This document shows, piece by piece, positions 33,760 to 46,024 of a stretch of 64,000 bases of DNA. The DNA lies in NCBI GenBank assembly GCA_000827205.1, contig KN832561.1, forward strand, positions 221,170-285,169, in the 5' to 3' direction. This DNA is from Plicaturopsis crispa FD-325 SS-3 (taxonomy: Eukaryota; Basidiomycota; Agaricomycetes; Amylocorticiales; Amylocorticiaceae). The notes under the pieces were generated by a model. That model worked only from the letters and a program-made list of their open reading frames with translations, was not told the origin of the DNA and did not search any database. Numbering within the stretch: the stretch's first letter is position 1; each line of letters opens with the position of its first letter. The position numbers and the translations under genes were made by a program.

Positions 33760-34230
33760 GTACTTACCTACTTTATGCGACTTTGAAAGAACTCCGCGTC
33801 AGTGGTCATACGCAAAGTTTTTATGCGGTAACACGCTGTCAAGCACAGTCCAAGTCGCCGTCGCTGCTGCAATGATGAATCGACCTGAGCGCGTGGGTCG
33901 TGAACATCGTCAAGCTTGGATAGCAAACTGTCCACGGACTTTAATCGCAGTCGTTCCACGCTTTGACAGCCAGACGAACCGAGATAAGTGGGATGGGATT
34001 CCGCAGCCACAAGTCTACCGTAACGCGCAATGCGACGGTTGCATCCTCGACGGCCCGCAGCGGGTGCTTATCAGCAAGACTGCTGCCGCGCAGCGGGATG
34101 CCATAAAGGTGTCTACGCGTGAGATAGGTCAACATGCAGATTTTTGGATCGTACCTGTCATGCGTTATTCGAGTCGGACAGACTTGAGTGTCCTTAGTAT
34201 GCACCGCTCGAGATAAATTGAACATACTTC
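33760..34230 (-). pseudogene. Possible remnant of a coding sequence
   Basis: On the minus strand a frame reads LADKHPLRAVEDATVALR. A different frame a few bases on continues GRLVAAESHPTYLG and ESVERLR-like text down to MTTDAEFFQSRIK. The HPLRAVEDATVAL piece vaguely recalls the conserved His...EDA end of DEDD 3'-5' exonucleases. A frame change inside the stretch and the absence of flanking domains suggest a decayed host gene piece rather than a working gene. This is weak evidence and could be chance. Confidence 0.15.
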
Positions 34231-37200
34231 ATAAGCGCCACCAGGCGCCACCGCTGCCAATAATTTGAACTTGCCGCGGCCGCGCGTCTAAAATTTCCCA
34301 CGTGGCTGGGAATCTCACCTCGGGTTCTGCTCAAGGTTTCCTCCCCACAAAATTGACGCGGTCGATATGTTCTGATGCATTCTCCATGTCATGGTACGTT
34401 TACAAAAATACTGGTTTGTAGTTGGTGCGTCCATTATGTCCTTTCGTTTTCTCTTGCATCTGCTGAGGAAGTTTGGGCAATTGCCATCCAGCAAATTGGT
34501 GCCAACTATTTCGGACCGATTCTCACAGAATTCCGCCGACATACGTACTTTCGTAGCGCATAAGGATATGCCGCAACCGCTGAAAGGACTGCCAAACTTT
34601 CCGGAACGGCGAAACCCTCCTGATGTTCTATGCAAAGCTCAAAAATCCTGCGCTGAGCTTCGAAAAGTGCCCGCCACGCTCAGTCTCGGTGTCCGCCGAG
34701 GCCTGTCTCGCGTCCGGAAGAACTTCATAGTCACGCGCTAGACACGCAGAATCAATTAAGGCGCTAAGCCTCGAGCCTCGAGGCCCAAAACATCTTGCCC
34801 TGCCTCGAGCCCGCTATCTGCAGGACCGCACCGGATGCCTGTATGTCAGGTTCACGTCCCGACACTGAATTCCCTTCGAAGCATAGGCCCATCATCACGA
34901 ACCGGGTCGCACGCAGAATCCGATACGTTAGGGTATGCTCCATACGTATGGGAGAACCTCTGCCTCGAGCTCGGAGCGTACACCCTGACACGTTTCGCCC
35001 TTTTAACGTTGATATTCCCGAACCGGGGTCCAGCGGGCCCAAGTCCCCCTCCAGCTACCGAGTCGCTAAAGTACTCCGTTTCACCAGTAATGACGTTTTT
35101 TTTCTGCTGCTCGTCATTCCGCGCTAACTCATCCTCGATCTTCAGTGAGCTTCGTGTTTCAGAGCGCCAACCGTCCCAGGACCCATGCACGGGCCGACGC
35201 CGGACATACACGGACATACCTTCTATCTTCTTTATCTTGCCGGCCATAGGTGGTCAATGTGATGCGCCTCCCTTGATGCTCTACGCAAAAACGCCAACCA
35301 CCGTTGGCGTTCCCCTCCAAACTGCTCCCTTCCATCACGTATGTCTTCTTGTCGAAGAACTACTATTTCTTATGCAAATATAGGTATCCGGCCTCGAGCA
35401 CGGTCGCTGTAACCGAGGCTCAGATGTGTTATGCCAACAATTAAAATTTGTTCGCTGAAAAAGTTTTTTTGACACTCTACTTCGGCGTCACCTACTCCCG
35501 GGAATAGAGGTGACTTGTCTGATTTCCTGCGTGTCGTCATTGAACTGCTCGACAAGACCGTCGACATCGCTTTGCACTATCAGGCGTCATCTGGATTGGC
35601 TACTGCGACGCGTGCATTGGGTGATCGGACGCACTAGGTTTTAAGGCAAGGCCTCGTTTGTTTCTCGTACGGACTTCTTCTCATCTGGCACTGATCTCAC
35701 CCCAATTGGCAGCACAATCCAAACTCATGATCCCTGGGCGCCACATGCTGACTCCAGTCTGACACTAGCTTAACGGCAGTCGTTGCAACAATTGCACTCC
35801 ATAGCGTCATCCTCATGGAGCTCGACTCCGTCTGTGACCTTTCTACAATGTACACCCAGCGTGTGAGTCGTTTCCGAAAGAGCGGGTACTCCTAACACTT
35901 ATTCCCATGGAATGGACAAGGATCCGTTTTTCCCTCCACTGTTCACGCTCGATTTCAGGTCCTTGTGCTACTACGGTCTCAATCGTAGCGCAACTTAGCC
36001 AAAGCCAAACCTCTCCGTCCTCATTCCGTATGTCCATTATATTTTATAGCCGTTGCATATCGCGCAGGCTCACTGTTGTCCCAGAGATACCGCTGCAGTG
36101 GCAGCTCCATTGTCTCGGACTCGACACAATCAAACGGTGCCAATCATGGTGCCGATAGAGTTTTTAGTAACTCCCCACCCCATCGACGGAACGCTCGATA
36201 TGTTCTCCTCGTTCATTCGGCGTATCGCGCATTCCAGCTGTTCGGTTGAGGCACATCCCCATAGCGTTACGAAAACGTCGCCATTTCGGGACCGAGGAGT
36301 AAGTCAAACATCGTGCAACTCTGGCGACTGGACCTGAGCTAATCGCTGCATATCTATAGATATACGCTCTCCGACCGTAACCCATGTGCTCGACGCACTT
36401 CTTGATCCTCAGTCATGCCCAAATGCCTCAACAAGTTGCTTTAATTCCCAGAGTCAATGGCGTCTCCCGCCTTGTGTAGTGATATCTACACAGGATCATC
36501 GACTGCGGTCGTATTGTGTGCATGAGCAGAGACCTATCAAGGACTCCCTCTCTTGGTCAGTCTTCTTAGTCCTTCTTGAGGATAACAATTCAATTCAATC
36601 CCCCCTCTAAAGCTAACGACATCGTTTGGCAGGACATAGCTTGGCGTTGGTATCTGCTTTTCTGACGGATTTCGAAGGGCCATGTTTTGTGTCTTCGTAT
36701 GCTGCTCACGTTCATGTCCGATGAAATATGCCGACCTCGACAAACGAACCGAGTGGAATGTCCGAGCACTTTTTCAGTCACTTACCATAACTGACGACAT
36801 CTCGCCACCACATCCGTACTGCAGTCGTGCCCCTGCTCCAAATTGTCTGCCCATCGCGGAATCCCTACTGGGTGCCTTTCGCGTCGCGTCTCTTTTCACA
36901 GGATTAACCGTGCACATTGCGCATCCTAGCGATAGGTACGCCTATAGTTCTATCCTCTTTCTGTTGAAGATCGGGCCTCACCGCATTTAGCAGAGACTAT
37001 CGGCTCGCTATCTCTGAACATCACACGAATACCATAACATGCAGCTAGAATGACGGACTCCGCCATGCCCACGCCATTTCAAATTTTCCTTATTCTGGGT
37101 TCCCACTCAGATATCTGTCAGAAGGCTCCTCTTTCTTGCACCCAGACGCTCACGCTGTCCTTCAGGTCCCTGCATGCTATGTACGACCCTGGCATAATCC

Positions 37201-37900
37201 GAATGGCGAGAGCATGCCTAGGAACATCCTAACGTATATCCCGCCGCTGGATAGCTTATCCTCACGGTTCATTTTTGTGCCGTCGAGCATTGTAGTTTCT
37301 CCTTCACGGAGTTGTCTTTAACTGCGGCTCCTGACGTACACCATTATAACTGTCACTGCCGGATCGCTATACTTGACATTTCTTTCTTTGCAGTCCGTGA
37401 AAATAACCTGTACCACAGCATCGAGAATAACCTTCTCCTCGGGCTTTGTGACCGTTTACGATTGCGTGGTTCAAGATTTGGCAGTGTCCATCCATTTGCT
37501 TTCGCCGTGAACGCACTGTAGGAATGTGAACACCGTTATACGACCACAGAAATAAAGCGCTATCCACGACTGCAAGCGCAGGCCGCGTGATTTAAAATTA
37601 TATCCATTCGCTACGGGTGCGGGGGTGACTGTCGCAAGACTGTCTTATGCATCCTGCGACCGAAAATAAACTCTGAAGAATAGCACTGGTGAGGCTGGTG
37701 GTAAGTGAATATTATGCATGGTTGATGCGCGGTATTATTTTCAACAAAAGGCTACATCATGCCTATTGCTGGTGAAAAAGTACAGACGATTTGGGCTGAT
37801 TGAGGAAGGGCACCATCTGGTGTCGTGCTGCTGAGCGGTTTAGCAGCGTAATTGAATTTATTGAACCGTTGGATCCACCTACAAACTTGACGTAGGGACA
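34231..37900. other. Gene-poor stretch
   Basis: Many short frames occur on both strands, none recognised as a family. No reverse transcriptase, integrase or transposase motif was seen, and no long terminal or inverted repeats were found by eye. Pyrimidine-rich, splice-like spacing on the plus strand from 35,900 to 37,520 (for example TTTCTTTGCAG near 37,393) leaves room for an unrecognised intron-rich gene. Confidence 0.3.
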
Positions 37901-39650
37901 TCTCGCCTGTGCAGTTCCGCTTTGCTAGCTTCAGACGGAATATTCAACGGCGACCAACGATAGAGCTAGCATTACAGCATGCAAGGAAGAAGCAAGACAA
38001 TGAGGCCCTCCGGCTAGCAGAAGGACAAACCTGCATCACGAGACTTATTATAAACACAGAGCAGGTAGAGCCCGGTCACGAAAATGAAACACGCACGAAG
38101 GTATTGCACCATATCCTTCGTTCGATATGCGCTGATGTTCTCAGGTAGCGGGTCTTCGTGCGATAGTCACAGGCGTCGAGGCATTGACCGCGCATATCAA
38201 CATTGCCGGGTTTCGGCACGGTCAAAGGGATCCACGGGTGGGATTTGTAAATATCCAACACCGGGAAAGAGCTTGTGAGGACTACGATGAGTTCAACTAT
38301 CACAACTTAAACTCCGGAATATGCCATACGTGCCGGTATGAGGATTTTCCATAGACCTTTGAGGATCGCCCAGACAGGTCCGGCCCACTTGAAAAAAAAA
38401 TTAACCTCAAATTCGCGAAGACAGGTCACGCCAACCAAGGTGTCGCTATCTGATAGAAAAGAGCTGTAGAGAATCGATTAATCTGAACCGATCACTCCCG
38501 AGACGAGTATGTTACTTACCTGTATTCTAGCGGAGGAAAAAAAATGTAGGTTGAAAAAATCAAGAGGTCATAGGTTCTCTGATTGCGGATCAGAAACAAC
38601 GTCTAATAAAGAGGGTACATACCAAAGACGCGAATAGTCCCGTGGTTCGAGAAGAAGGCATACTCGAGCATTCCTGCGATGCTCTCGATGTCCTCTTGGT
38701 CGACAGCTCCCATAGGCAATCGGAGCATCGTCCTCGAGCTCAGCTAGAAGCCGACATTATCAGGTATTCCTTCCGGACGACTGAACGGATGCTGAACCGG
38801 ACATTCACTCGTCGTCGGTGGAACTTCGTTCTGATTGCAACATATCCTGTTACAAAATATTCAGGAGCATTACGTGGCAATGGGTGCTCGCGAGGGACTG
38901 GTCCAGACAAGGGATGTCGTGCTTGTGGCCAGCTTGTTCAGGCAAAACAGCAGAGAGGACTTGGAATTCGCCGTCTACGGGATGCTTTGAAGGGGCCCTA
39001 CAGAACTCACGCGGTGAATCTGCGACACTGCGTGAGCAGACGTGATAGAGTGAAAACGATCCGGCGGGTTCCAAGTAGATGTCCGGTGATGTAGCGATCA
39101 AGGCTTAATTTTAGGTTACGGCATTCGATACGCGCAACGACGGATACGTTCAAGACATGATAAAGCGCTTCAGCAAAGAGGATGATCTGGAACACACATT
39201 AGAAGGGCATAAATCTCGACAGCAATGAAGTAGCTACCGCATCTGATTCGATGGAACATGCAAGTGTTACGACACTGCTCCAAGCACAGGTGGGACGTAG
39301 AGCAGAACTCGAAGCAAAAGACCAACTCGAGGCAGCTCGAGGCATTATTCGCGAAGTAAACGTCGACATGACCATAAAAGTCTAGATCAACGTTACTTTT
39401 TGATCCATACTGACGCTGAGACGATTTTGGAGCCGGAAGAGCACGCAGAGCAGAATCCCCCGGACGGATAGATATGAGGTCGCCTTACCCGCGACGCAAA
39501 GAACTTGAGAAATTCAAGTTGGCAGTGTCGCGGAGTTTTTAGAGTCCGAAGTGAGCTCCGACGCGGCATCCTCGGCACACTCCATGAACGCAGGACTGAC
39601 CGCGTTGGCTTTCCCCGCTTTCGACTGGTGCCTCTTCGTTCTACACCACC
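37901..39650 (+). other. Coding-like coiled-coil fragments upstream of CDC4
   Basis: Separate plus-strand segments read as charged helices. They are FASFRRNIQRRPTIELALQ plus ARKKQDNEALRLAEG (about 37,915-38,145), MEHASVTTLLQAQVGRRAEL plus DQLEAARGIIREV (39,251-39,377), RKELEKFKLAVS (about 39,495-39,530) and EFLESEVSSDAASSAHSMN (about 39,533-39,590). They lie in different frames, separated by stops. They might be exons of a coiled-coil gene with many introns, or remnants of a dead one. I could not build a consistent model. Confidence 0.25.
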
Positions 39651-42454
39651 ATGAACAACAGCGAACGGCCCTCGCTGGTCCTCCAGCCATCTGTAAATAC
39701 TACCACGTACGTGCTTAATGTTCGTTGCAGAAACTCGGTCTGATTATCGATGCGCTTTCTAGTGTTGTAACAACAACGACAACGACAACCACCTACGCGC
39801 CAATCCAGCTGCCACCACTCCCTCCTCCTTCGTCGCCTAAGGATCCTAAGAACTATCCACTTTTACACGCAAATCTTCCACAGTCGCTGCGTCGCTTCCC
39901 TCTCGTCTTTCCTGGCGGTGCTCGTGCCACCTTTCGCGACGGAGAAGATGGAGAGGAAGAAATGCAGGAAGAGCAAGAGCTGGTAGGGGGGCAAGGCTGG
40001 AAAATGTTACGACGCGACGACACGCCTGAAGAGTCGAACGTTGTTGGCCTTGGTGAAGCTGTAGAACGCTACGGTCGAAAGCGATCTCACGCTGGGGAAA
40101 CCATGATGGAGGGAGTCGAAGCTACGAACGAGTACGATTCGAACACCCCACCACCTCGGAAAAAGGCGCGCGCAGCTCTGCCCCATATATCTACAGTCAA
40201 TGCAGCAGCCCCACCCTCTCCTCTACCCTCCCCTCACGGATCGCCACCCCCTCAGAATATCTGGCCATCGGCCCCGCCCAGTGGAGCCTCCTCACCGCAG
40301 CCGCAGCCGCCACTGAACCCAGATCTGTCCTTGACAACCCTTTTAACTCTCCCGACGCTCTTGACGCACTTTACCAGCCTTCCACAACCCCTTCAATCAC
40401 ACTTTCTCCTCACGCTTCTTCGACATTCTCCGCTTCCTGTGCTGCGGACTCTCCATTCGGTATTGACACCAACACTAGCACGAGACTTCCTGACCCTCCT
40501 GCCACCCGAGTTGGTATCTCATGTCCTGAGTTATCTGCCATTTTCGACCCTTGCTCGCGCGTCGCGCGTGTCAAAATCATGGCGTGCTATCATAGACTCC
40601 GACCCTGTCTTGTGGCGGGAATTGCTGAAGAGTACGAAGATATGGTTCGGTGGAGACTCTGAGAATGCATTTGCACATTCGGTCTTCGCTCGTCGACGGC
40701 GCGAATTACCTAGAGGCCCATCATCGCTCCCGCTCCCTCACCCGTACAAAATCCTTTTCAAGTCACGGCATTTAACACGCACCCGCTGGGTCAACAAACG
40801 GGAACCCAAACACCTCTCTTTTCCCGCTCATGGATCGTCCGTTGTAACCTGTCTCATCTTCTCGCACGGTCGCATTATATCTGCTTCCGATGACCACTCG
40901 ATACACGTGTATTCCCCGATTACTGGCGAGCTCCTGAGGCCATTGGATGGCCACGAGGGTGGAGTGTGGGCACTTGCCGCTAGCAAGGACACTCTTGTTA
41001 GTGGTTCCACCGACCGTACCGTCCGCATCTGGGATCTAGCGACAGGAAAGTGCACTCACGTCTTCGGGGGTCACACCAGTACAGTGCGCTGTCTGGCGAT
41101 CGTCAAGCCAGAATGGGTCGATGTTGAGGGCGAGACTGGTATCATAACGCGGGAGAAATGGCCAAAGCGGCCCTTAATCGTCACTGGTAGCAGAGACCAC
41201 TCACTCCGTGTCTGGACTCTTCCGCGACCAGGGGATGCAGAATATAGATGTTTTGGTGCCGACGACGCTGAAGCTGATCCATCTGATGTGAGTATATCTG
41301 CCTTTACATGCAGATTTCGCTAATAACGGACTACAGGACGTCGAAGACAACCCATACCATAAACTACACTTGGAAGGTCATGACCACGCCGTGCGCGCAT
41401 TAGCTGCCCGCGGGCGTATCTTAGTCTCCGGCAGCTACGACTGTACCGTGCGGATATGGGATATCATCACGGGCGCATGCAAATGGGTGTTAGTCGGCCA
41501 TACTCAGAAAGGTATGCGCTGCGTCGCGCAAGTCTTGCTCATCGACTGTACTGTGATCGCTGATGGCTGTCTTTGGAAATAGTGTATAGTGTCGTACTGG
41601 ATCCCACACGCAACCAGGCATGTTCAGGGTCCATGGATGGCACTGTTCGTGTCTGGAACCTTCAAACCGGTCAATGTCAACATACCCTCACTGGACATAC
41701 GTCACTCGTTGGGCTTCTTGGGCTCTCTCCATCACATCTCGTTTCTGCTGCTGCGGACTCTACGCTTCGTGTCTGGGATCCGGACACCGGCGAACTGCGT
41801 CATACCCTAGTCGCACACACTGGAGCCATTACATGCTTCCAGCACGACGAATTTAAGGTTCTTAGTGGCTCAGACGGCACCTTAAAAATGTGGAACGTCC
41901 GTGACGGCACGGTCGTGCGCGACTTGCTCACAGGAATCACCGGCGTCTGGCAAGTCGTCTTCGAAGGGAGGTGGTGCGTTGCCGCCAGCAATCGCAGTGA
42001 CACCACTATGCTCGATGTCTGGGACTTCGGTAACGACGATGACGAAGAGTGGATGGGAGAGCCGCCGGGTGGCATATATGATGACGATAGTGAAGACGAG
42101 GAGGACCAGGCCGACATCGACGCTATGGATGAGGATCTGGACGTCGATCATTCTGTGCAAGGCGAGGAAATTGCCGAGCCTGCGACCACCGAGACTACTG
42201 ACGATGCGGACACTCAATCACGCGGAGCAGAAGAATCGGATGACGAGTCCATGGATAACGGTGAAGGCGTCGAGGCATCGTTATGGGCACCACCTGCTTT
42301 GTTGCGCTCAAGACCGCCGGGCAGTGTACCTAGAGCTGGATCATCGCGGCGAACGGCGCCCCCCGTCACCTTCGGCGCCCCACGAAGTCTTCCCACCAAC
42401 GACGAGACGCCGACGCGACCAAGGATACGAAACGGCGGCCACCGAAGACACTGA
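39651..42454 (+). CDS. CDC4: Cdc4-like F-box / WD40 substrate receptor of an SCF ubiquitin ligase
   Basis: Four exons, 39651-39692, 39731-41287, 41337-41511 and 41583-42454, 881 aa. It recognises phosphorylated substrates for SCF ubiquitination (Cdc4/Pop1/Fbw7 family). The start at 39651 has a good context (CACCACCATG). Intron 1 is only 38 nt; an alternative in-phase donor at GTCCTC would make it 53 nt. After a disordered Pro/Thr-rich N-terminal region come the F-box (about 262-310: LLPPELVSHVLSYLPFSTLA, then WRAIIDSDPVLWREL) and seven to eight WD40 repeats (HVYSPITGELLRPLDGHEGG, TVRIWDLATGKCTHVFGGH, TVRVWNLQTGQCQHTLTGH, TLRVWDPDTGELRHTL). A long acidic tail (DDDSEDEEDQADIDAMDED) closes the protein. 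The WD40 half is duplicated at 48.1-49.4 kb. Confidence 0.93.
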
Positions 42455-43087
42455 TAATGACGTCCCTCCTTTTGCTTTTGATCATGATGCAGCAATGTTT
42501 ATTTCGTCCAACAATACTCCCTCATTTCTCTCATCCCGGCGGATTGCATCCCTAAATACCACATCACATCACATAACCTACCGTTTCCTGCTGTATACTT
42601 TAGACATGCTATTGAAATATGACACCCTGGTATGCATACGGTCATTTTGTGCTAGTTTTTGTAGCCCGAATGCTGTTCACCCTTTTGGCGAACGGAGCGG
42701 TGAAAATCCATAAATCAGGACTGGGACACGCTGGGTGAGCCTGCCCGTCGAACTGGCACTACATTTGTGAGGTGTCTCCGCCGGAACGCCGCGTCTATCA
42801 GTCAGTCCGATATCGACATTAAGTCCAAATGCAATGAAATCGAGTACAACCTATTAACTGTATTTGTCTGGATTTTCGCATTGAGAGGCGGATCGTTGAC
42901 AATAATAGGCGCAGACCGAGCGGACGGTGCACCCCACATCCCTCGATGCCCCATCGGTTCCGTCTAGACAATGCGTGAGCATCGCCTCGACTGCAACGGC
43001 GCTTTGGTGACTGTAAACCGACCAGGTGCAAGCCAAAAACCCTACTACCCATCGTTAGCACCCGCTTGGACCACATCTTGAAACGAC
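42455..43087. other. Spacer downstream of CDC4, no gene seen
   Basis: It probably contains the CDC4 3' UTR. Only short unrecognised frames occur. Confidence 0.35.
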
Positions 43088-43405
43088 TTAAATACCTTTT
43101 GATGATGCCTGCTTGGGTGACCCGGATGAAATCTGGGGACTTCCTAACTGTACCGGCTCGGAAAATTCTGAACTGAATGGACGGCTGACATGAGCGAACA
43201 GGAACGGAGGCAAATATTGAAGCCCACCAGGCGGGAGCAGCTTATCCAAGTCGAGGGGGCTGGCTGGTTGAATACCCCCGTATCTCTTCGCAATAGTACC
43301 TACAGAGCGGCCGTCGGTTGCGAGAATGAGGAATATGATTAGACTGGGGATCCATCCAGAGCGCCTTAGCGTGAGCCAACGTCGGTAAAGGGATCTGTGA
43401 CACAA
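43088..43405 (-). CDS. Possible small membrane protein, 105 aa
   Basis: A minus-strand frame reads MCHRSLYRRWLTLRRSGW, then the hydrophobic IPSLIIFLILA, then a polar, Pro-rich second half ending KQASSKGI. A basic patch followed by a short membrane helix could suit a mitochondrial or ER protein. There is an upstream frame with a plausible intron acceptor (TTGTGTCACAG at about 43,388-43,398), so the first residues may be wrong. No family was recognised. It sits tail-to-head with the cyclophilin gene on the same strand. Confidence 0.3.
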   Translation of the reverse strand: MCHRSLYRRWLTLRRSGWIPSLIIFLILATDGRSVGTIAKRYGGIQPASPLDLDKLLPPGGLQYLPPFLFAHVSRPFSSEFSEPVQLGSPQISSGSPKQASSKGI

Positions 43406-43546
43406 GAAATGACAAAATTAAGTGACTTGGCACCAAACGGATAACAAAACATGTCAGGTCCACTCCTAGGCGTCACGTATTATAGATTATAGCCACGAGC
43501 ATGAGACAAGATAGACATCTACGCCAGAGTTTGAGGGATACGATGA

Positions 43547-44301
43547 TTAGATAGTCCGGGCCTTGTGAATCTTCACATCTTCTCGAGGCCTATAGAACGT
43601 TACTGACTCAGCCTATAACAGAGCCTTCACGGAAGAAGCTACATACCTATCTTGAGCGTCAACTGCGACCGCGCCTAATCGCTGGACTACGCGCATTCCA
43701 GAGCCCACGCGCCCAAAAATAGTGTGTTTACCGTCCAGGTATGGTGTCGGTGAGAGTGTTAAGAAAAATTGAGAGCCTGTAGGAATCCACGTGGGCATAT
43801 GTGAGCTCTTTTATTTTATTTCGGGACCGTACAGTACAAGCTGACCATTTGTGTTAGGTCCCGAGTTTGCCATTGCGAGTATACCAGCACCAGTGAACCG
43901 TAACTCTGGGTGTATCTCATCTTGGCTGTTGAATGCAAGTTATCTCACGCACATTGTACCGGAGAAATCCGAGAACATACAATTTTTGACCGTAAATGCT
44001 TGTACCACCGCGCCCAGTCCCGGTCGGATCACCGCCTTGCACCATGAAATCCTAAGAGAATACAGTCAAATCCCGATGCACTATGGATGCGCAGGGTTTG
44101 CTCACGGGGATGATGCGATGAAACACTACGCCGTTGTAGTACCCGCGCTTTGCAAGCTCTGCGAAATTTTTGCAAGTCTATAGCACACTAATATCAGTGA
44201 CATTCGCGCAAGCATGGCATTTGACATACTTTTGGGGCATGGTCCCAGTAGAGCTCCAGTTGGATATCACCCAAACTTGTTTCGAGGACCACAGACTCCA
44301 T
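43547..44301 (-). CDS. Cyclophilin-type peptidyl-prolyl isomerase, PPIL1-like
   Basis: Six exons on the minus strand: 44301-44230, 44177-44106, 44051-43981, 43925-43846, 43776-43647 and 43589-43547, 155 aa. Exons join in phase. It begins [20 protein letters not shown], the start typical of the small spliceosomal cyclophilin PPIL1 (Cyp1 in fission yeast). Active-site blocks are [43 protein letters not shown] and [11 protein letters not shown]. The end [10 protein letters not shown] also matches PPIL1 members. Catalytic Arg (HRIIP) and the substrate-binding Gln/Phe/Asn residues are present. It probably acts within the spliceosome. It is divergent from the DTD1 gene. Confidence 0.94.
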
Positions 44302-44626
44302 TGGATGGCAGGGGCAGGCGGAGAATACAAGATAATACGGTATGCGAGGTCGAAGTTCAAGAAACAGGAAGAGTCGCGTACTCAGGGGCTTCACTCGCTC
44401 AAACAAGCAGCAATTTCTTGGTTTGAAAGTCTATCTCATCTTCACGATTGCTACTACCGTCTACTTATACCCTCGCTCTATCCTCATTTCGAGAAAGCCT
44501 GCGCCATTAAAGGTACGACGAGCCCCTTAAAACTGATATAATCCGGCCGGATGATTTTTTCTGACCGTTCACAATCATTTACTGTCAACCTTCACTTCTA
44601 TGCGTAGGCTTGAAAAGGTTTGCACA
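44302..44626. promoter_or_regulatory. Divergent promoter region PPIL1-like / DTD1
   Basis: These 325 bp lie between oppositely oriented start codons. No specific motif was assigned. Confidence 0.45.
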
Positions 44627-45598
44627 ATGCGGGCAGTTCTCCAGCGTGTGTCGTCCGCTTCCGTCACCGGTACCACGAATCAATCTCCTCGTCGGCGGAC
44701 ATACCCATCTCATAGGAGGCTTCAGTGAATAACGATGTTATTTCCCAAATCTCTCGGGGCCTGATGGTTCTCGTGGGCATTGGGATAGGTAGGTACCGAG
44801 GCCAATCGAAGACGAAGCTCGTCAGCGAATCTAATTGTGTTGGCTCAGATGACACGACCTATGATGTTGACCTGCTGTCAAACAAAATGTCTGTATATGT
44901 GCGCCGATACGCACTTGTTCATGAAGCACTTGACTGATCTTCCCTGTTCATCCAGTCTTTCACTCCGCGTCTTTGACGACGCGGCAGGTTCCATGTGGAA
45001 ATCCAGCGTCAAAGATATTGCTGGCGAAGTGCTCTGTGTGTCGCAGTTCACCCTTATGGCTAACACTACCAAAGGAAATAAGCCAGATTTCCATCGTGCA
45101 ATGGTCATACCTACGCTCAAGCCATTGGCTATGATCGACGAGATACTCATTTCCGTCTCTTGACAGGGGAGCGAAGCCTCGCGAGATCTGTACGCCCAAT
45201 TCCTCGTGAAGATGGGCGAACTCTACAACCCGGATAAAATCAAAGGTCCGTCAATATTCCGCTTAGTGCCATTCGTACAATTGAGAGGCTTACATCGCAT
45301 GCATTATGCTCACCAATAGACGGTCGATTCGGCGCTATGATGAACGTTGGTCTGACGAATGAGGTGCGTCAGATTACTGGTGCACCGGGCGCCCTTTGAT
45401 GTCCATAAACTGTAGGGTCCAATTACATTCACCCTTGACTCGCGGAAGTTCGAGTACGTTGATCAGCCCGTGCGTCGCTCGGGATCCAGCGGTGTGGTGA
45501 GTTCGCACCCGAATGCAAAGAAGACTAGCAGAGCGGGGAAAGAAAGCGGGGTACAGGAACAAAGCGCTGCATCAGGACAGAGCTCTGCTACAACTTAA
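44627..45598 (+). CDS. DTD1: D-aminoacyl-tRNA deacylase
   Basis: Seven exons: 44627-44669, 44726-44788, 44849-44888, 44956-45103, 45167-45245, 45320-45363 and 45416-45598, 199 aa. The enzyme removes D-amino acids (and glycine from tRNA-Ala) wrongly attached to tRNA. It starts MRAVLQRVSSASVT. Family motifs are ISRGLMVLVGIG, the catalytic-pocket strand SQFTLMANTTKGNKPDFHRA and NEGPITF (the NxGP[VI]T motif). Beyond the usual ~150 residues it has a polar extension of about 45 residues (SSHPNAKKTSRAGKESG). This tail is common in eukaryotic forms and may be disordered. The first intron acceptor TTCAG at 44,725 restores the conserved VNNDVISQISRG strand. Confidence 0.95.
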
Positions 45599-46024
45599 TG
45601 CATCGGCTGCGCACCTGCGGTCTCAATTCACCACATGCGAAATCGAATGCCTATAATTTCCCCGATCCTCCGAGTTTTAAGTGGTTCGACCAAACGTCGC
45701 CAAAATCTAGAATCATCACTTCCTACCTCGATTAGGCCCAATCGCAACACGGTGCGTTTTCTCTATGCCGCGATATTAATGCGGGAAGGTATGCGAGCCA
45801 TCGTACTATGCGGCGCATTGGCCATAGAATCTGTAGCAGAGTCAGTACTGCAGGGCATACGATGAGTAGCCGAAGCACGGAGCATCGTTCCACGCGAGCC
45901 ACGGTCTGAGATCCTCGAACAATTGAAAGAAGGAACTTTAATAGCAAGCCTCGATCATGCGACAATTAGGACGAGTGTATCATGTCAAGACGTTTGCTAC
46001 CGAGAGGTCTCGCCACCCTGGGAC
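45599..46024. other. Spacer between convergent DTD1 and PGS1
   Basis: It must hold both 3' UTRs. No gene or repeat was recognised. Confidence 0.4.

Noticed and set aside
31357-39650. Possible retroelement remains
   Set aside because: No reverse transcriptase, integrase, protease or gag-like motif and no paired long terminal repeats were found by eye, so no element is named.
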